From an uncultured Endozoicomonas sp. (GTDB lineage Bacteria > Pseudomonadota > Gammaproteobacteria > Pseudomonadales > Endozoicomonadaceae): DNA of 64,000 nucleotides. Below, one piece after another: positions 28,024-37,407 of the stretch. The notes under the pieces were generated by a model. The model saw only the letters and a program-made list of their open reading frames with translations, did no database searches and was not told the DNA's origin. The stretch is from positions 62,001-126,000 of the forward strand of contig NZ_CANMAO010000002.1 of NCBI RefSeq assembly GCF_947495845.1, in the 5' to 3' direction. A program made the position numbers and the translations under genes. Each line of letters starts with the position of its first letter. Position 1 is the first letter of the stretch.

Positions 28024-29662
28024 AAACACTCTCCTTAAATGGCTCGACCCCGATTCGGCGACAGGTATCGATAAACCGCTCATCCGGTCTTCTTTCTTTT
28101 ACATAGGTCTGCAGCAGCTTGTTGACCACATCAGGCACTTCTTCCATTTTAAAAGAAGGTCCGAGTATTTTGCCCAACGATGTGTCGTAGCCAGAAGCAC
28201 CACCCACCTGAATCTGATAATACTCTTCGCCTTTACGGTCAACGCCCAGAATACCGATATGCCCAACATGGTGATGACCACAGGCGTTCATGCAGCCCGA
28301 GATATTAAGATCCAACTCGCCGATGTCATGGAGAAAATCGATATTTTCGAAGCGCCGTTGAATGTCTTCTGCCAGAGGAATTGAGCGAGCATTGGCCAAA
28401 GCACAAAAATCACCACCCGGGCAGCAGATCATATCGGTTAAAAGACCTTGGTTAGGTGTTGCCAGGCCAAGAATTTCTAATTGTTGCCAGAGCTCATAAA
28501 GCTGCTTTTGTTGGACGTCCGCAAAGATTAAATTTTGTTCGTGACTAACCCTAAGCTCACCAAAGCTGTACTTATCCGCTAGATCTGCAATGGCGTCCAA
28601 CTGCTCTGCACTGGCATCACCGGGCGCATCCGCCGTCGCCTTAAGTGTCAGAGTCACTGCACTGTAACCAGGCTTTTTATGCAAGTGGACATTACGTTTC
28701 AGCCAGAGCTGGAAAGGAACGCTTGCCGACAGAGCAAGATCATTCAAGTCTACAGACGCCAGTGATTGATAGGCTGGCTCTGTGAAGAACGAAGCCACTC
28801 TGCTGATTTCCTGTTCTGGCAGATGAGCATTGGAATCTTTAATTGGCAACCATTCCTGCTCAACCTTTTCAGCAAACACTTGCGGTGTTAACGCTTTGAC
28901 CAGAATTTTGATTCTGGCTTTATATTTATTGTCTCGACGACCGTATTGGTTGTAGACGCGCAACACGGCATACAGATAACTCAGTAAATGCTCTGGCTCT
29001 AATGATTCTTTAATGACAGAACCAATCATCGGCGTTCTGCCCAAACCGCCACCCGCCAGAATTTTAAAGCGCACGGCACCATTGTCGTTCAAATGCGCAT
29101 GGATGCCGATATCATGCACATTGGTAGCTGCACGATCTTCAACGCTGCCGCTGACGGCGATTTTGAACTTTCTGGGCAGAAAAGAGAATTCAGGATGTAA
29201 TGTCGACCATTGTCTTATAATTTCACACCACGGACGCGGATCTACGATCTCATCATGAGCAACACCAGCAAACTGGTCTGTGGTGGTGTTTCTAATGCAA
29301 TTGCCGCTGGTTTGGATGGCATGCATTTGAACCGAGGTAAGCTCCTCTAAAATATTTGGAACCTCTTCCAGACTTGGCCAGTTGAGCTGAAGGTTCTGTC
29401 GGGTGGTAAAATGCACATATCCTTTGTCGTAACGTCGGGAAATATCCGACAATTTTCTCAGTTGCTCACTATTCACCATGCCATAAGGGATAGCAATGCG
29501 AAGCATCGGTGCAAAACGCTGCACATAAAGTCCGTTTTGCAGCCGGAGGGGAAGAAACTCATCTTCTGACAGCTTGCCATCCAGGAATCGCTGAGTCTGA
29601 TCATGGAACTGTCGAACTCTGTCAGCGACGATTCGCTGGTCATAATCATCGTATTTATACAT
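28010..29662 (-). CDS. cysI: Sulfite reductase hemoprotein subunit
   Basis: A 550-residue siroheme and 4Fe-4S enzyme that reduces sulfite to sulfide for cysteine synthesis. Cluster and heme ligands are visible in CCPGGDFCALANARS and SGCMNACGHHHVGHIG. Other blocks are FAPMLRIAIPYG, HFTTRQNLQLNWP and QTSGNCIRNTTTDQFAG. The start at 29662 (MYKYDDYDQR) is the family N-terminus; an upstream ATG at 29764 adds 34 unconserved residues. No flavoprotein cysJ is adjacent, so electrons may come from ferredoxin. Its product feeds CysK. Confidence 0.93.
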   Translation of the reverse strand: MYKYDDYDQRIVADRVRQFHDQTQRFLDGKLSEDEFLPLRLQNGLYVQRFAPMLRIAIPYGMVNSEQLRKLSDISRRYDKGYVHFTTRQNLQLNWPSLEEVPNILEELTSVQMHAIQTSGNCIRNTTTDQFAGVAHDEIVDPRPWCEIIRQWSTLHPEFSFLPRKFKIAVSGSVEDRAATNVHDIGIHAHLNDNGAVRFKILAGGGLGRTPMIGSVIKESLEPEHLLSYLYAVLRVYNQYGRRDNKYKARIKILVKALTPQVFAEKVEQEWLPIKDSNAHLPEQEISRVASFFTEPAYQSLASVDLNDLALSASVPFQLWLKRNVHLHKKPGYSAVTLTLKATADAPGDASAEQLDAIADLADKYSFGELRVSHEQNLIFADVQQKQLYELWQQLEILGLATPNQGLLTDMICCPGGDFCALANARSIPLAEDIQRRFENIDFLHDIGELDLNISGCMNACGHHHVGHIGILGVDRKGEEYYQIQVGGASGYDTSLGKILGPSFKMEEVPDVVNKLLQTYVKERRPDERFIDTCRRIGVEPFKESVYAAA

Positions 29663-29919
29663 GGACTGATCGTCTGTTGCTTTTGTGATGTGACCAGGCA
29701 GCTTCAGGAATACAGCACGACCTGACATGTGTCGTATTTCTGAGGCCTTGTCATGATACAGCACAGAGGATACTGGCTTTTGTTTATACGTAAAACTACT
29801 GTTTTCAAATAAAAATAGACGAAAAAGGAATATATGCGAAATTGTTGGTGAACAGGGATGACCAAAAGCAGCTCAACTTGCTACAGTTACCCCTGCGCAT
29901 TAACCCTAGGAGAAAAGTG

Positions 29920-30009
29920 ATGAAAGACAGTTCCGTTGATGCAATTGCTGCAGTCGCGTTAATTACGTTAGTTGTGGTGACTGCTGTTTATTGGGTTAGT
30001 ACCCAGTAA
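29920..30009 (+). CDS. 29-residue predicted membrane miniprotein
   Basis: ATG at 29920 preceded by AGGAGA at 29908-29913, a good ribosome site. The product MKDSSVDAIAAVALITLVVV continues to TAVYWVSTQ and is one transmembrane helix with a short polar N-terminus. It sits between the divergent cysI start and the convergent DUF2970 gene. Too short for family assignment; good ribosome site and a clean helix make it likely to be real. Confidence 0.6.
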   Translation: MKDSSVDAIAAVALITLVVVTAVYWVSTQ

Positions 30010-30016
30010 TATCGGT

Positions 30017-30220
30017 TTACGCTGAGCTCAGTACCATTCGTACGATCGCCATTAAAATAATAACAAAAAGAAAAGTACCCACTAATCCAGCGATAATGAA
30101 GTGCGCTGGTTTGCCTTTTTTGAAATCCCTTTCCAGATTCGATTGCTTCTGAACACCGAATGCTGCAGACAGGGCGCTCAAGATCACTGACCTGATTCCG
30201 GTACCTTTGCTATCGGACAT
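30017..30220 (-). CDS. DUF2970 family small membrane protein
   Basis: A 67-residue protein with the family pattern SVILSALSAAFGVQKQSNLERDF, then KGKPAHFIIAG and a single C-terminal membrane helix (LVGTFLFVIILMAIVRMVL). Function unknown. It converges with the 29-residue membrane gene, the two stops being 7 bases apart. Confidence 0.82.
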   Translation of the reverse strand: MSDSKGTGIRSVILSALSAAFGVQKQSNLERDFKKGKPAHFIIAGLVGTFLFVIILMAIVRMVLSSA

Positions 30221-30294
30221 TGCCTATCTCCAGAACTGTTGTCTTCGAATCTTAAGATGATTACTCCTATAGATGCAATATTGAACAGAAATAG

Positions 30295-30459
30295 ATAAGT
30301 ACCCGAGCATATGAAATCATATTTTCTGACTCATTGATCAGCCCCTCTGACTGCGTTGCAACTCTGGTCACATAGCTTGCTATGCTCCCGTCGTTGCGCC
30401 TTGCAGAGAACCTGATCAACAAGCCAGAAATATTCGATCCCATATGGACGGGTACTTAT
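30295..30459. repeat. Dispersed palindromic repeat family 1, copy 3
   Basis: A 165-bp imperfect palindrome, ATAAGTACCC to GGGTACTTAT, with inner CATATG. The centre contains the small perfect palindrome CATAGCTTGCTATG. Near identical (about six differences) to the reverse complement of copy 2. It occupies most of the roughly 300-base space between the DUF2970 gene and the downstream hypothetical gene; nothing else is visible there. Confidence 0.88.
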
Positions 30460-30522
30460 AAAATATACGGAAACGAAAAGATGGGAGAGATGGCACTGGT
30501 ATCATCTACCAGTACCAAAAGT

Positions 30523-32250
30523 TTACTTAATAATCAGAAAGCTTACTTTATAGTAAGTATTTCTAGCAGCGAAATAGCCTATCCAGCCCTCTTTATCCGC
30601 CTGACTCCATTCCATGAACTTATCCGCTGCTTTTTGTGTGTAATAGCCGGCTTGCTTCTGAATGTAGGGAAGCAATACATAGGCAAGAGCACCCAGAACA
30701 AGACCATTCGTGGCAGATGTAAAAATTCTCTGAACTGCCATACTGGTACCACCAACAGCATAATAATTAATCATTGCATCCATCAGTACATAAGCCGCTA
30801 TAGGGCCAAGTACTGTTGCTGCGACCGGAACTGCATACTCTCTAACATTCTCCGGTACCGGTACAAATTGGTAGGCCGAAGAAGCAATCGCCTCAGCCCG
30901 CTCACCAATAGACACCACCTGATGGTGCAGCTCTTTATCAACGGCCAGCAAATCTTCTGTGGCCTTTTCATCCAAACCCATGCTTGATATACGTCCTACT
31001 CTGTAGGCTATTTCAAGAAGGCCTATACCGGATGCAAGCCCATAAGACGACGTTTCACTCCAACCTCGCCCGTTGAAAAACTGCATGTAACCATTGTGTA
31101 GCGTATACTGAATACTGGTTTTAAGTGCTTCATTGAAGTCTTGATAAACGCCATGATTTTCTTTCATACCTAAGTCATCACGAATCAAAGAAACCGCTCC
31201 ACCGGGCAGGTTAGCAAATTGGTTAAAGCTATATCCAACCATGAGCTTAGCGATACCATCCAGAGTTTCATCATTCAGAGAATCCAGTTGCGACCAGTTG
31301 CCGAATACTCGTTGAATCTGACCTTGCTGATGAAGTGTTTTCAGGTTATCTGCAACAATAGAGGAAATACAACTAACCAGGTTATTGGTCGGTGTCGTAC
31401 CCATATAGCCACGAAATGCTTCCAGATTACTTCTTGTATAATGATGCCTCTGGATACCATCCTTCATCTCCAGCGGTGAAGTTTGGTCTTGGCTGCCATA
31501 TTTATTTCCATACATCCCCAGAGAATAGGCCGTCAGTCCCTGAATAAAACCCTGTGCACATTGCGTAAACAAGGGGCTACTATCTGTAAATATCCTTTCA
31601 TTAATTAATTTGGCAACTGACTCTGTAAAATCACTGCCGGTCAATAAGTGATTCCATTTCATCAATGTACTTGTGTAAGAGTAAGGCTGCCATGTGACAG
31701 CATTTATGGCTATCACCGGAATAAGCTGGGGAACAAACGCCCCCGCAATAGCAACTTTTGACAAGTTGTCTTCTCGCTCTAGAAATACACGGAGTTTTTT
31801 ACCCAGCATATTAGGTGATGGTTCAAAACTGAAGCGAATATAATCATCATCCGGCGTTATTACTTTCATATCATGGGGGGAAGCGATTTTTTTCAGCCAG
31901 CTCTGACTTGTAGAGTCAATACTTCCATTGATTTTAATATTACTGGAATTTGAGCCCAGTGAGGTAACCGCCTTATTATCACTTTGATTGAGTAATGTAT
32001 CTTTCTTGAGTTCAAAGATGATCTGTTGATCGCTATCTATAGTGATATCATCAAAAATAATTTCTCCTTCATACAACTCCGTTCCATCACTAACTGAATA
32101 TCCACTCAGTGATAGAAGCAGCACAATAAAAAGGCTCTTAATTGGCAACCTAATATCAATCGCAATTCTTTCAAAAAAGTAGCGAAAAACAAATACCATA
32201 TACTTTGCACCATAGACCAAATAGGAAACCTTCATTCTTAAAAACCTCAT
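30523..32250 (-). CDS. Exported or membrane protein of unknown function, tandem paralog A
   Basis: I do not recognise this 575-residue protein. A long N-terminal leader with a hydrophobic stretch (PIKSLFIVLLLSLSGYSVS) suggests export. It shares with the next gene upstream, in the same order, blocks such as FVPQLIPVIAINAVTWQPY, TLMKWNHLLTGSD, FRGYMGTTPTNNLVSCISSI, MVGYSFNQFANLPGG and IQYTLHNGYMQFFNGRG. The last 130 residues hold two hydrophobic stretches (VAATVLGPIAAYVLM and ATNGLVLGALAYVLLPYI) that could span or enter a membrane. The region looks more A+T-rich than its neighbours. The start is uncertain; internal ATGs would also keep the leader. Confidence 0.7.
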   Translation of the reverse strand: MRFLRMKVSYLVYGAKYMVFVFRYFFERIAIDIRLPIKSLFIVLLLSLSGYSVSDGTELYEGEIIFDDITIDSDQQIIFELKKDTLLNQSDNKAVTSLGSNSSNIKINGSIDSTSQSWLKKIASPHDMKVITPDDDYIRFSFEPSPNMLGKKLRVFLEREDNLSKVAIAGAFVPQLIPVIAINAVTWQPYSYTSTLMKWNHLLTGSDFTESVAKLINERIFTDSSPLFTQCAQGFIQGLTAYSLGMYGNKYGSQDQTSPLEMKDGIQRHHYTRSNLEAFRGYMGTTPTNNLVSCISSIVADNLKTLHQQGQIQRVFGNWSQLDSLNDETLDGIAKLMVGYSFNQFANLPGGAVSLIRDDLGMKENHGVYQDFNEALKTSIQYTLHNGYMQFFNGRGWSETSSYGLASGIGLLEIAYRVGRISSMGLDEKATEDLLAVDKELHHQVVSIGERAEAIASSAYQFVPVPENVREYAVPVAATVLGPIAAYVLMDAMINYYAVGGTSMAVQRIFTSATNGLVLGALAYVLLPYIQKQAGYYTQKAADKFMEWSQADKEGWIGYFAARNTYYKVSFLIIK

Positions 32251-32309
32251 CAGAATGACAGATCCGTTGCCATGAATTATTGTTTATTTATTAATAAAAA
32301 CATTAGAGT

Positions 32310-33911
32310 TTATTCATCCTCGACAACAAGATCCACTCTATAGTGAATGTCTTCCGCCAGAATATATTCAGACCAACTTCCGTTATCTGCACCCACATAG
32401 TCAAGCACAGGTTTCTGGATATATCTAATTGTTTGGGAACCATACTTCTGAAGGACAGGAGATATTAAAAAAGTCAGGGCACCTAAGGTAATACCTTCAT
32501 AGGCATTATTGAGAAGATGAAACAGACCCGCTGAAACATGTCCATTTAACAAGGATACAGCAGCATAGGATGCAACCGGAAGGGCGACGCCTAACGTTAA
32601 AAGTTGAAAGTCATTAAACTCTGGTATTGCTATCCATCGGTTAAATGAAACGCCCATTGCCTCGGCACGCTTCGCAAATGAATGAAATTGATGCCTTTTA
32701 TCTCTTACACTATCTCTTACACTATCGCTTACCCCCTGATAAATGTAGAGCCGTGTAAACATTTCAATAAGACCAACACCACCGGCCATTGCATAACCAA
32801 TACGGTCATCTAAACCATAGTCCTCAGAAATACCCTGAAACAGATCTTCATACCCAGCCTGCAGGGTATATTGGATAGCTTTTGCAAGAGAGCGGTCAAT
32901 ATCGTCTTGAAATGTGGCGCTGCTACCAGCGTCAGTCAGCCCGATATTTCTTTTCAGGCTCCCGAATAAATCCCCTGCCTGAAAAGCGATGGTATTAAAA
33001 CCATAACCAACAACAATTTGAGAGATACCTTCAATACTTTTATTATTTAATTTTGAAAGAAATTTAAAACTATCCGATTCAGGGTTTTCTGCAAGATCAA
33101 TGGCCACGTCACTAACAACCCGTGACATACAATCCATCACTTTCTTCATTGGTGCTGTTGCCATATAGTGACGAAATGTATTGATCTTACCTCTTTGCTC
33201 TCCAGTACTGTCTCCGTAGTTTGCCATTTCAAACAAGACAAAGCCTTCAATAAAGTCAGCAGTACATTTTGATAGCAACGCAGTTTTATCATCAAATGCC
33301 TTGGTTGCTGCAATATTCCTCACTAAACTTGACACATCAGAACCAATGACTTTGTAGTTCCAACGCATCAGTGTCTCATAGAAAAGGGTAGGTGCTGGCC
33401 CCCAAGTAACATCATTGGCTATAAACACAGGAATCAGCTGTGGAAAAAATGCAGTCACTGTCGCTAATCGTGATTGACTTTCTTCTTTCCTGATGATGAC
33501 AGATATATCTTTACCCTTTAAATCATCATCAATATCTAAGGTAAGATAGACATAAGGACTATGAGAAACCTGATGGTTGTTGATTTTATCCGTTACAGAT
33601 TTATTGCCATGCCATAAAAAATAGTTAACATCATTTTCAAAGGTAATATGTTCATTGTCAGCTACAATTCTTGCGGGAATATTACCTTGAATCTCGTCTT
33701 TAAGCGGGCTGGTATTAATTGCTATTACTGCATTATCTTTCTGACTTCGTCCTATTTTAATCTTATTTTCACTAATCGCATTTAATTCATATTCAAAGTG
33801 ATCAGCCTTTGCCACACTAATACCTAACAAGCTATTAAAAAGGCAAAAAATCAAGGTATATGAATATAGTTTAAATCTGTGCTGGAAAAAAAAATCAACT
33901 GTGAATACCAT
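32310..33911 (-). CDS. Exported or membrane protein of unknown function, tandem paralog B
   Basis: A 533-residue protein with a signal peptide ending near SVAKA/DHFE. Unknown family. The N-terminal 130 residues look beta-rich. The middle and end match paralog A: FFPQLIPVFIANDVTWGPA, TLMRWNYKVIGSD, FRHYMATAPMKKVMDCMSRV, VVGYGFNTIAFQAGD, IQYTLQAGYEDLFQGI and MAGGVGLIEMFTRL. Near the C-terminus are two hydrophobic segments. An Arg/Asp repeat (SVRDSVRDKR) lies before the last domain. The two genes are 59 bases apart and probably arose by tandem duplication; a joint role in the envelope is inference. Confidence 0.72.
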   Translation of the reverse strand: MVFTVDFFFQHRFKLYSYTLIFCLFNSLLGISVAKADHFEYELNAISENKIKIGRSQKDNAVIAINTSPLKDEIQGNIPARIVADNEHITFENDVNYFLWHGNKSVTDKINNHQVSHSPYVYLTLDIDDDLKGKDISVIIRKEESQSRLATVTAFFPQLIPVFIANDVTWGPAPTLFYETLMRWNYKVIGSDVSSLVRNIAATKAFDDKTALLSKCTADFIEGFVLFEMANYGDSTGEQRGKINTFRHYMATAPMKKVMDCMSRVVSDVAIDLAENPESDSFKFLSKLNNKSIEGISQIVVGYGFNTIAFQAGDLFGSLKRNIGLTDAGSSATFQDDIDRSLAKAIQYTLQAGYEDLFQGISEDYGLDDRIGYAMAGGVGLIEMFTRLYIYQGVSDSVRDSVRDKRHQFHSFAKRAEAMGVSFNRWIAIPEFNDFQLLTLGVALPVASYAAVSLLNGHVSAGLFHLLNNAYEGITLGALTFLISPVLQKYGSQTIRYIQKPVLDYVGADNGSWSEYILAEDIHYRVDLVVEDE

Positions 33912-33951
33912 ATTGCCATCTCATACAGCAGACAATCCCTTGCTATTTAAT

Positions 33952-33988
33952 TCAGAAAAGTATGGCCTTGTGAGAACAAGGTCATACT
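33952..33988 (-). terminator. Rho-independent terminator after the Kef-type antiporter gene
   Basis: A 13-bp stem (AGTATGGCCTTGT with one mismatch to its partner) and a 4-base loop, followed on the minus strand by TTTTC. It lies about 40 bases past the antiporter stop and before the paralog B start. Confidence 0.65.
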
Positions 33989-34028
33989 CGATAGTACCGT
34001 CAGAAAAATATTATACTATCAATTTATG

Positions 34029-36002
34029 CTAGTCGAAGTACTTTTCGATATGAGAAATGTCATTACTACTTCCTGTTAAAACAACAATATCTCCAGGAAA
34101 CAATTTCATGCCTTTTTGAGGTTGTAAAATCATATTATCCCGCCGTATTTCAACAATTGAAACATCTGTTCCTTTTAAGTCAAACAAATCAATCGTCTGC
34201 CCACAAACCTTACTGTTTTTATGGACAGTCACCGCGTGACGATGGGTTTGATTCGCACCTTCTAAAAGATAGTCACTCATACCAGGGTAAAATCCATTTA
34301 AGATTTCATACCCTTGAGCTCTGGCTTCATTTACTCGCTGCCGAACGTGCAGCGGATTTAAACCCAACATGAGCAGAGCGTGTTTAACGATGACAAGGCT
34401 GGACTCTAATACCTCAGGAATAACCACTGTTGCGCCCGCACTCTTAAGCGCATCAGACTGACTATCATCCCGGGTTCGTACCAGAATAGGTGTGCTCTGA
34501 CAATTTTCCCGAATGGCTGTCACAATCTTAATGGCGTTCTCAGGTCGATCAATACAGATCACCACCTGACTGGCTCGCTCCAATCCAACGGCAAGTAACA
34601 ATTCCAGTTTTCGGCAATCACCATAAAAAACGGGGTCACCTGCCAGTCCTGCTTCATGAACATGAAGTGGGTCATCATCAATGGCGACGTAGGTTTTACC
34701 TTCTTTGGAAAGGAATCGGGCAATGGTCTGACCCACCCGGCCATAACCGCAGATCAAGGTATGGTGGTTCATATGGGCAGTCTGTTTACGAACTTCTTCT
34801 TCTTTAACCCGATTCACTGTGTCCTCGGATTTATCGAATTTCACCAACTTAACAATTCGATCACTTTTCCGAATCAAAATCGGCGCAATAACCATGGATA
34901 AAATAGTCACTGCGAGAACAATGGAGGTCAAATTACCGCCATTTTCGCCATATTGAGAGGCGAGAGCCACCAGAGCAAAACAGAATTCTCCTCCTTGAGC
35001 CAGTGAAAGGCTGGCTCGCAGCGAGATGTTTTTGGTTTCACCCATGGTTCTCGCCAAGGTGTAGGTCACTAAAAACTTAAAGGCTATTAGAGCAATAGTA
35101 CCTAGAAGTACTTCTTTCCAAAACTCTTGAAGTACTGCTGTATCTAAAATCAATCCGACAGACACGAAGAACAGCCCAAGCAATACATCACGGAATGGAC
35201 GGATATCCGCTTCCACCTGATGCTTATAATGGCTTTCTCCCATCATCATACCGGCCACAAAACCACCCAGAGCCATTGACAGCTCAAGAGCATGGGAAAG
35301 CCAGGCGGCCATCAATGCAACGACCAGAGCCATCAATACAAACAGTTCTTCAGAACGTGCCTTGGCGATTTCATGAAATACGGCAGGTAACACCCACTTA
35401 CCAATAGACAGCATCACTACGACAAAAATGATGCCTTCAAACAAGGCAAACCCTAACGATGAGGCAATGGCGATAGATTCCGTACCACCATTGATCAGGG
35501 CAGGGATCATAATTAAGAAGATAACAGCAGAAATATCCTGAAACAACAGAACGCCAATAGCCAACTGCCCCTGCCGGGAGCGTATTTCATTACTCTGAGT
35601 TAATTCTTTGGAGACGATAGCGGTTGAAGATAAAGCCAATGCTGAGGCACAAATCAGTGATGCCAAAAAGGGAAAATTGAAAAAGGTCAGAATGCCGAAA
35701 ATCCCCACCCCAGTAACCAGCACCTGAAGCCCACCAAGACCGAAAACCTCTTTTTTCATAGCCATGATGGTCTTTATGGAGAATTCAAGACCGAGGGTAA
35801 ACAATAGGAAAACCACGCCGATTTCCGCCAATAGGGCAATATCAAAATCCTGCTGTATCAAACCAGAAGTGGTTGGGCCAAGAATAATGCCAACAAACAG
35901 ATAACCAAGGCTTTCAGGCATCTGAAAACGCTTGAAAAAAACGAGGGTTATAGCAGACAACGCCAGAATCAGCATCAACTGATTAAAAAATGTAAAATCC
36001 AT
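34029..36002 (-). CDS. KefB/KefC-type potassium:proton antiporter with TrkA domains
   Basis: A 657-residue protein from ATG 36002 (MDFTFFNQL). The N-terminal 380 residues form the CPA2 antiporter (FLLFTLGLEFSIKTI, LSSTAIVSKELT, LLFQDISAVIFL, GGFVAGMMMGESHY). Next is a TrkA-N nucleotide-binding domain beginning HTLICGYGRVGQTIARFL, then a TrkA-C domain (SKVCGQTIDLFDLKGTDVSIVEI). These domains gate K+ efflux, in Kef systems through glutathione or NAD(H). A glutaredoxin-like gene lies divergent 150 bases away. An upstream ATG at 36128 is less likely: family proteins start at the chosen Met. Confidence 0.92.
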   Translation of the reverse strand: MDFTFFNQLMLILALSAITLVFFKRFQMPESLGYLFVGIILGPTTSGLIQQDFDIALLAEIGVVFLLFTLGLEFSIKTIMAMKKEVFGLGGLQVLVTGVGIFGILTFFNFPFLASLICASALALSSTAIVSKELTQSNEIRSRQGQLAIGVLLFQDISAVIFLIMIPALINGGTESIAIASSLGFALFEGIIFVVVMLSIGKWVLPAVFHEIAKARSEELFVLMALVVALMAAWLSHALELSMALGGFVAGMMMGESHYKHQVEADIRPFRDVLLGLFFVSVGLILDTAVLQEFWKEVLLGTIALIAFKFLVTYTLARTMGETKNISLRASLSLAQGGEFCFALVALASQYGENGGNLTSIVLAVTILSMVIAPILIRKSDRIVKLVKFDKSEDTVNRVKEEEVRKQTAHMNHHTLICGYGRVGQTIARFLSKEGKTYVAIDDDPLHVHEAGLAGDPVFYGDCRKLELLLAVGLERASQVVICIDRPENAIKIVTAIRENCQSTPILVRTRDDSQSDALKSAGATVVIPEVLESSLVIVKHALLMLGLNPLHVRQRVNEARAQGYEILNGFYPGMSDYLLEGANQTHRHAVTVHKNSKVCGQTIDLFDLKGTDVSIVEIRRDNMILQPQKGMKLFPGDIVVLTGSSNDISHIEKYFD

Positions 36003-36155
36003 GGGACCGCCAGCTGTGTTTATAATTGCCCGTTGCAAGTATACGCAAAAATTCCAATCTGTGGTTATATCAGGGGTTATATCTGGAATTTTTCTTTCTT
36101 GGTCTAACACTGAGTATATCGCTATCATAGGCTCCCTTTTTAGGTAAGACGTACC

Positions 36156-36395
36156 ATGACTCAGCTACTTCTCTATACCACAGCCGGTTGTCACCTATGC
36201 GAAGATGCTCAAAAAATACTGGAAACCATTGGCTGCAAATGGTCGCCAATAGAAATCAGTACAGATAATGACTTGATAAAACACTATGGCATACGTATTC
36301 CAGTGGTTGGTATAAAGGGGCAGGAAGAAGAGCTAGGTTGGCCATTCTCCGAGAATGAACTGAAAAACTGGCTCAATAAGATCACTTCAGGATAG
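36156..36395 (+). CDS. Glutaredoxin-like protein (DUF836 family)
   Basis: A 79-residue thioredoxin-fold protein with the redox motif CHLC (residues 12-15) after LLLYTTAG. The cis-Pro region reads RIPVVGI, and the C-terminal LGWPFSENELKNWL is typical of the family. Probably a small cytoplasmic dithiol carrier. Followed 37 bases on by the cation exporter gene in the same direction. Confidence 0.87.
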   Translation: MTQLLLYTTAGCHLCEDAQKILETIGCKWSPIEISTDNDLIKHYGIRIPVVGIKGQEEELGWPFSENELKNWLNKITSG

Positions 36396-36432
36396 GATAA
36401 AGAAGAATCTTTAGTTGATTGGCAAGGATCGC

Positions 36433-37407
36433 ATGATTAGCTATTTTTTGACTTTATTTAAAGATAACAAAGTAAACCATTCTGATACCCAGCATGACAT
36501 ACCTTCAGGTGAGCACGTGTCTAAAGAAAATCACCGTTTACTGAAACTCGCAACCTATGCCTCTGTTGCAACCGCCAGTTTATTGATTATTGCTAAACTA
36601 GCAGCCTGGTTTATGACCGGGTCATTGAGTCTACTGGCAACTCTGTTGGATTCAACCATGGATGTGCTGGCCTCCTTGATCACCTTGTTCGCTATTAGAA
36701 TTGCCATTCAGCCGGCCGATGACGACCACCATTTTGGTCATGGCAAGGCAGAGCAGCTTGCGGTGCTGGCACAGGCTGCATTTATTGCCGGATCTGCCAT
36801 TGTGTTAATACTGAACAGCCTGGATCGAATGTCCGGCGATGATATTGTGCTGCAAAATGAAAATGCCGGCCTTGGGGTTATGGCTTTCTCCATGGTGGCC
36901 ACCATTATCCTGATTACTTTCCAGCGGTACGTGATCAAACGGACTGATTCCGCCGCCATTAAATCCGATTCGCTTCACTACCGTATGGATCTGTTGACGA
37001 ATTTTGCGGTTATCATTGCATTGTTTGGTGCAAGTCAGGGATATGATCAGCTGGATAATTTGCTGGCTTTCCTCATCGGTGGCTATATGATTTTTAGTGT
37101 TAGAAAGCTGGCCTGGGAAGCCATCCAGCAGCTAATGGATCATGCTTTACCTCCGGAAGACCTGGAAGAGATAGAGAGAAGGGCGCTGTCCATTCATGGT
37201 GTGTTGGGTGTACATGATGTTCGCACCCGGGTATCCGGCCCAATGTCCTTCATACAGATGCACCTGGATCTTGAGGCTGAGCTGTCCTTAGAAAGAGCAC
37301 ACCATCTTGGCGCAAAAGCCAAGCGGGCGGTGCTGGAATACCTGCCCGATGCGGATGTGATTGTTCACCTGGATCCGTACCCCCATGAACCTATTGATGA
37401 ATATTGA
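36433..37407 (+). CDS. fieF: Cation diffusion facilitator, FieF type (Fe/Zn exporter)
   Basis: A 324-residue CDF transporter with six membrane helices (first at YASVATASLLIIAKLAAWFM). Metal-site residues are in LLDSTMDVLASL and HHFGHGKAEQLA on helices II and the following loop, and DSLHYRMDLLTN on helix V, each in the DxxxD form. The C-terminal cytoplasmic domain has the HGVLGVHDVRTR and HLDPYPHEP motifs. It exports Zn2+ or Fe2+ in exchange for H+. ATG 36433 is preceded by AAGGA. The end overlaps the convergent tatD gene by 17 bases. Confidence 0.92.
   Translation: MISYFLTLFKDNKVNHSDTQHDIPSGEHVSKENHRLLKLATYASVATASLLIIAKLAAWFMTGSLSLLATLLDSTMDVLASLITLFAIRIAIQPADDDHHFGHGKAEQLAVLAQAAFIAGSAIVLILNSLDRMSGDDIVLQNENAGLGVMAFSMVATIILITFQRYVIKRTDSAAIKSDSLHYRMDLLTNFAVIIALFGASQGYDQLDNLLAFLIGGYMIFSVRKLAWEAIQQLMDHALPPEDLEEIERRALSIHGVLGVHDVRTRVSGPMSFIQMHLDLEAELSLERAHHLGAKAKRAVLEYLPDADVIVHLDPYPHEPIDEY

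Noticed and set aside
30382-30987. 201-codon open frame on the plus strand
   Set aside because: It starts inside repeat copy 3 and is antisense to paralog A, which has better coding character and a paralog.
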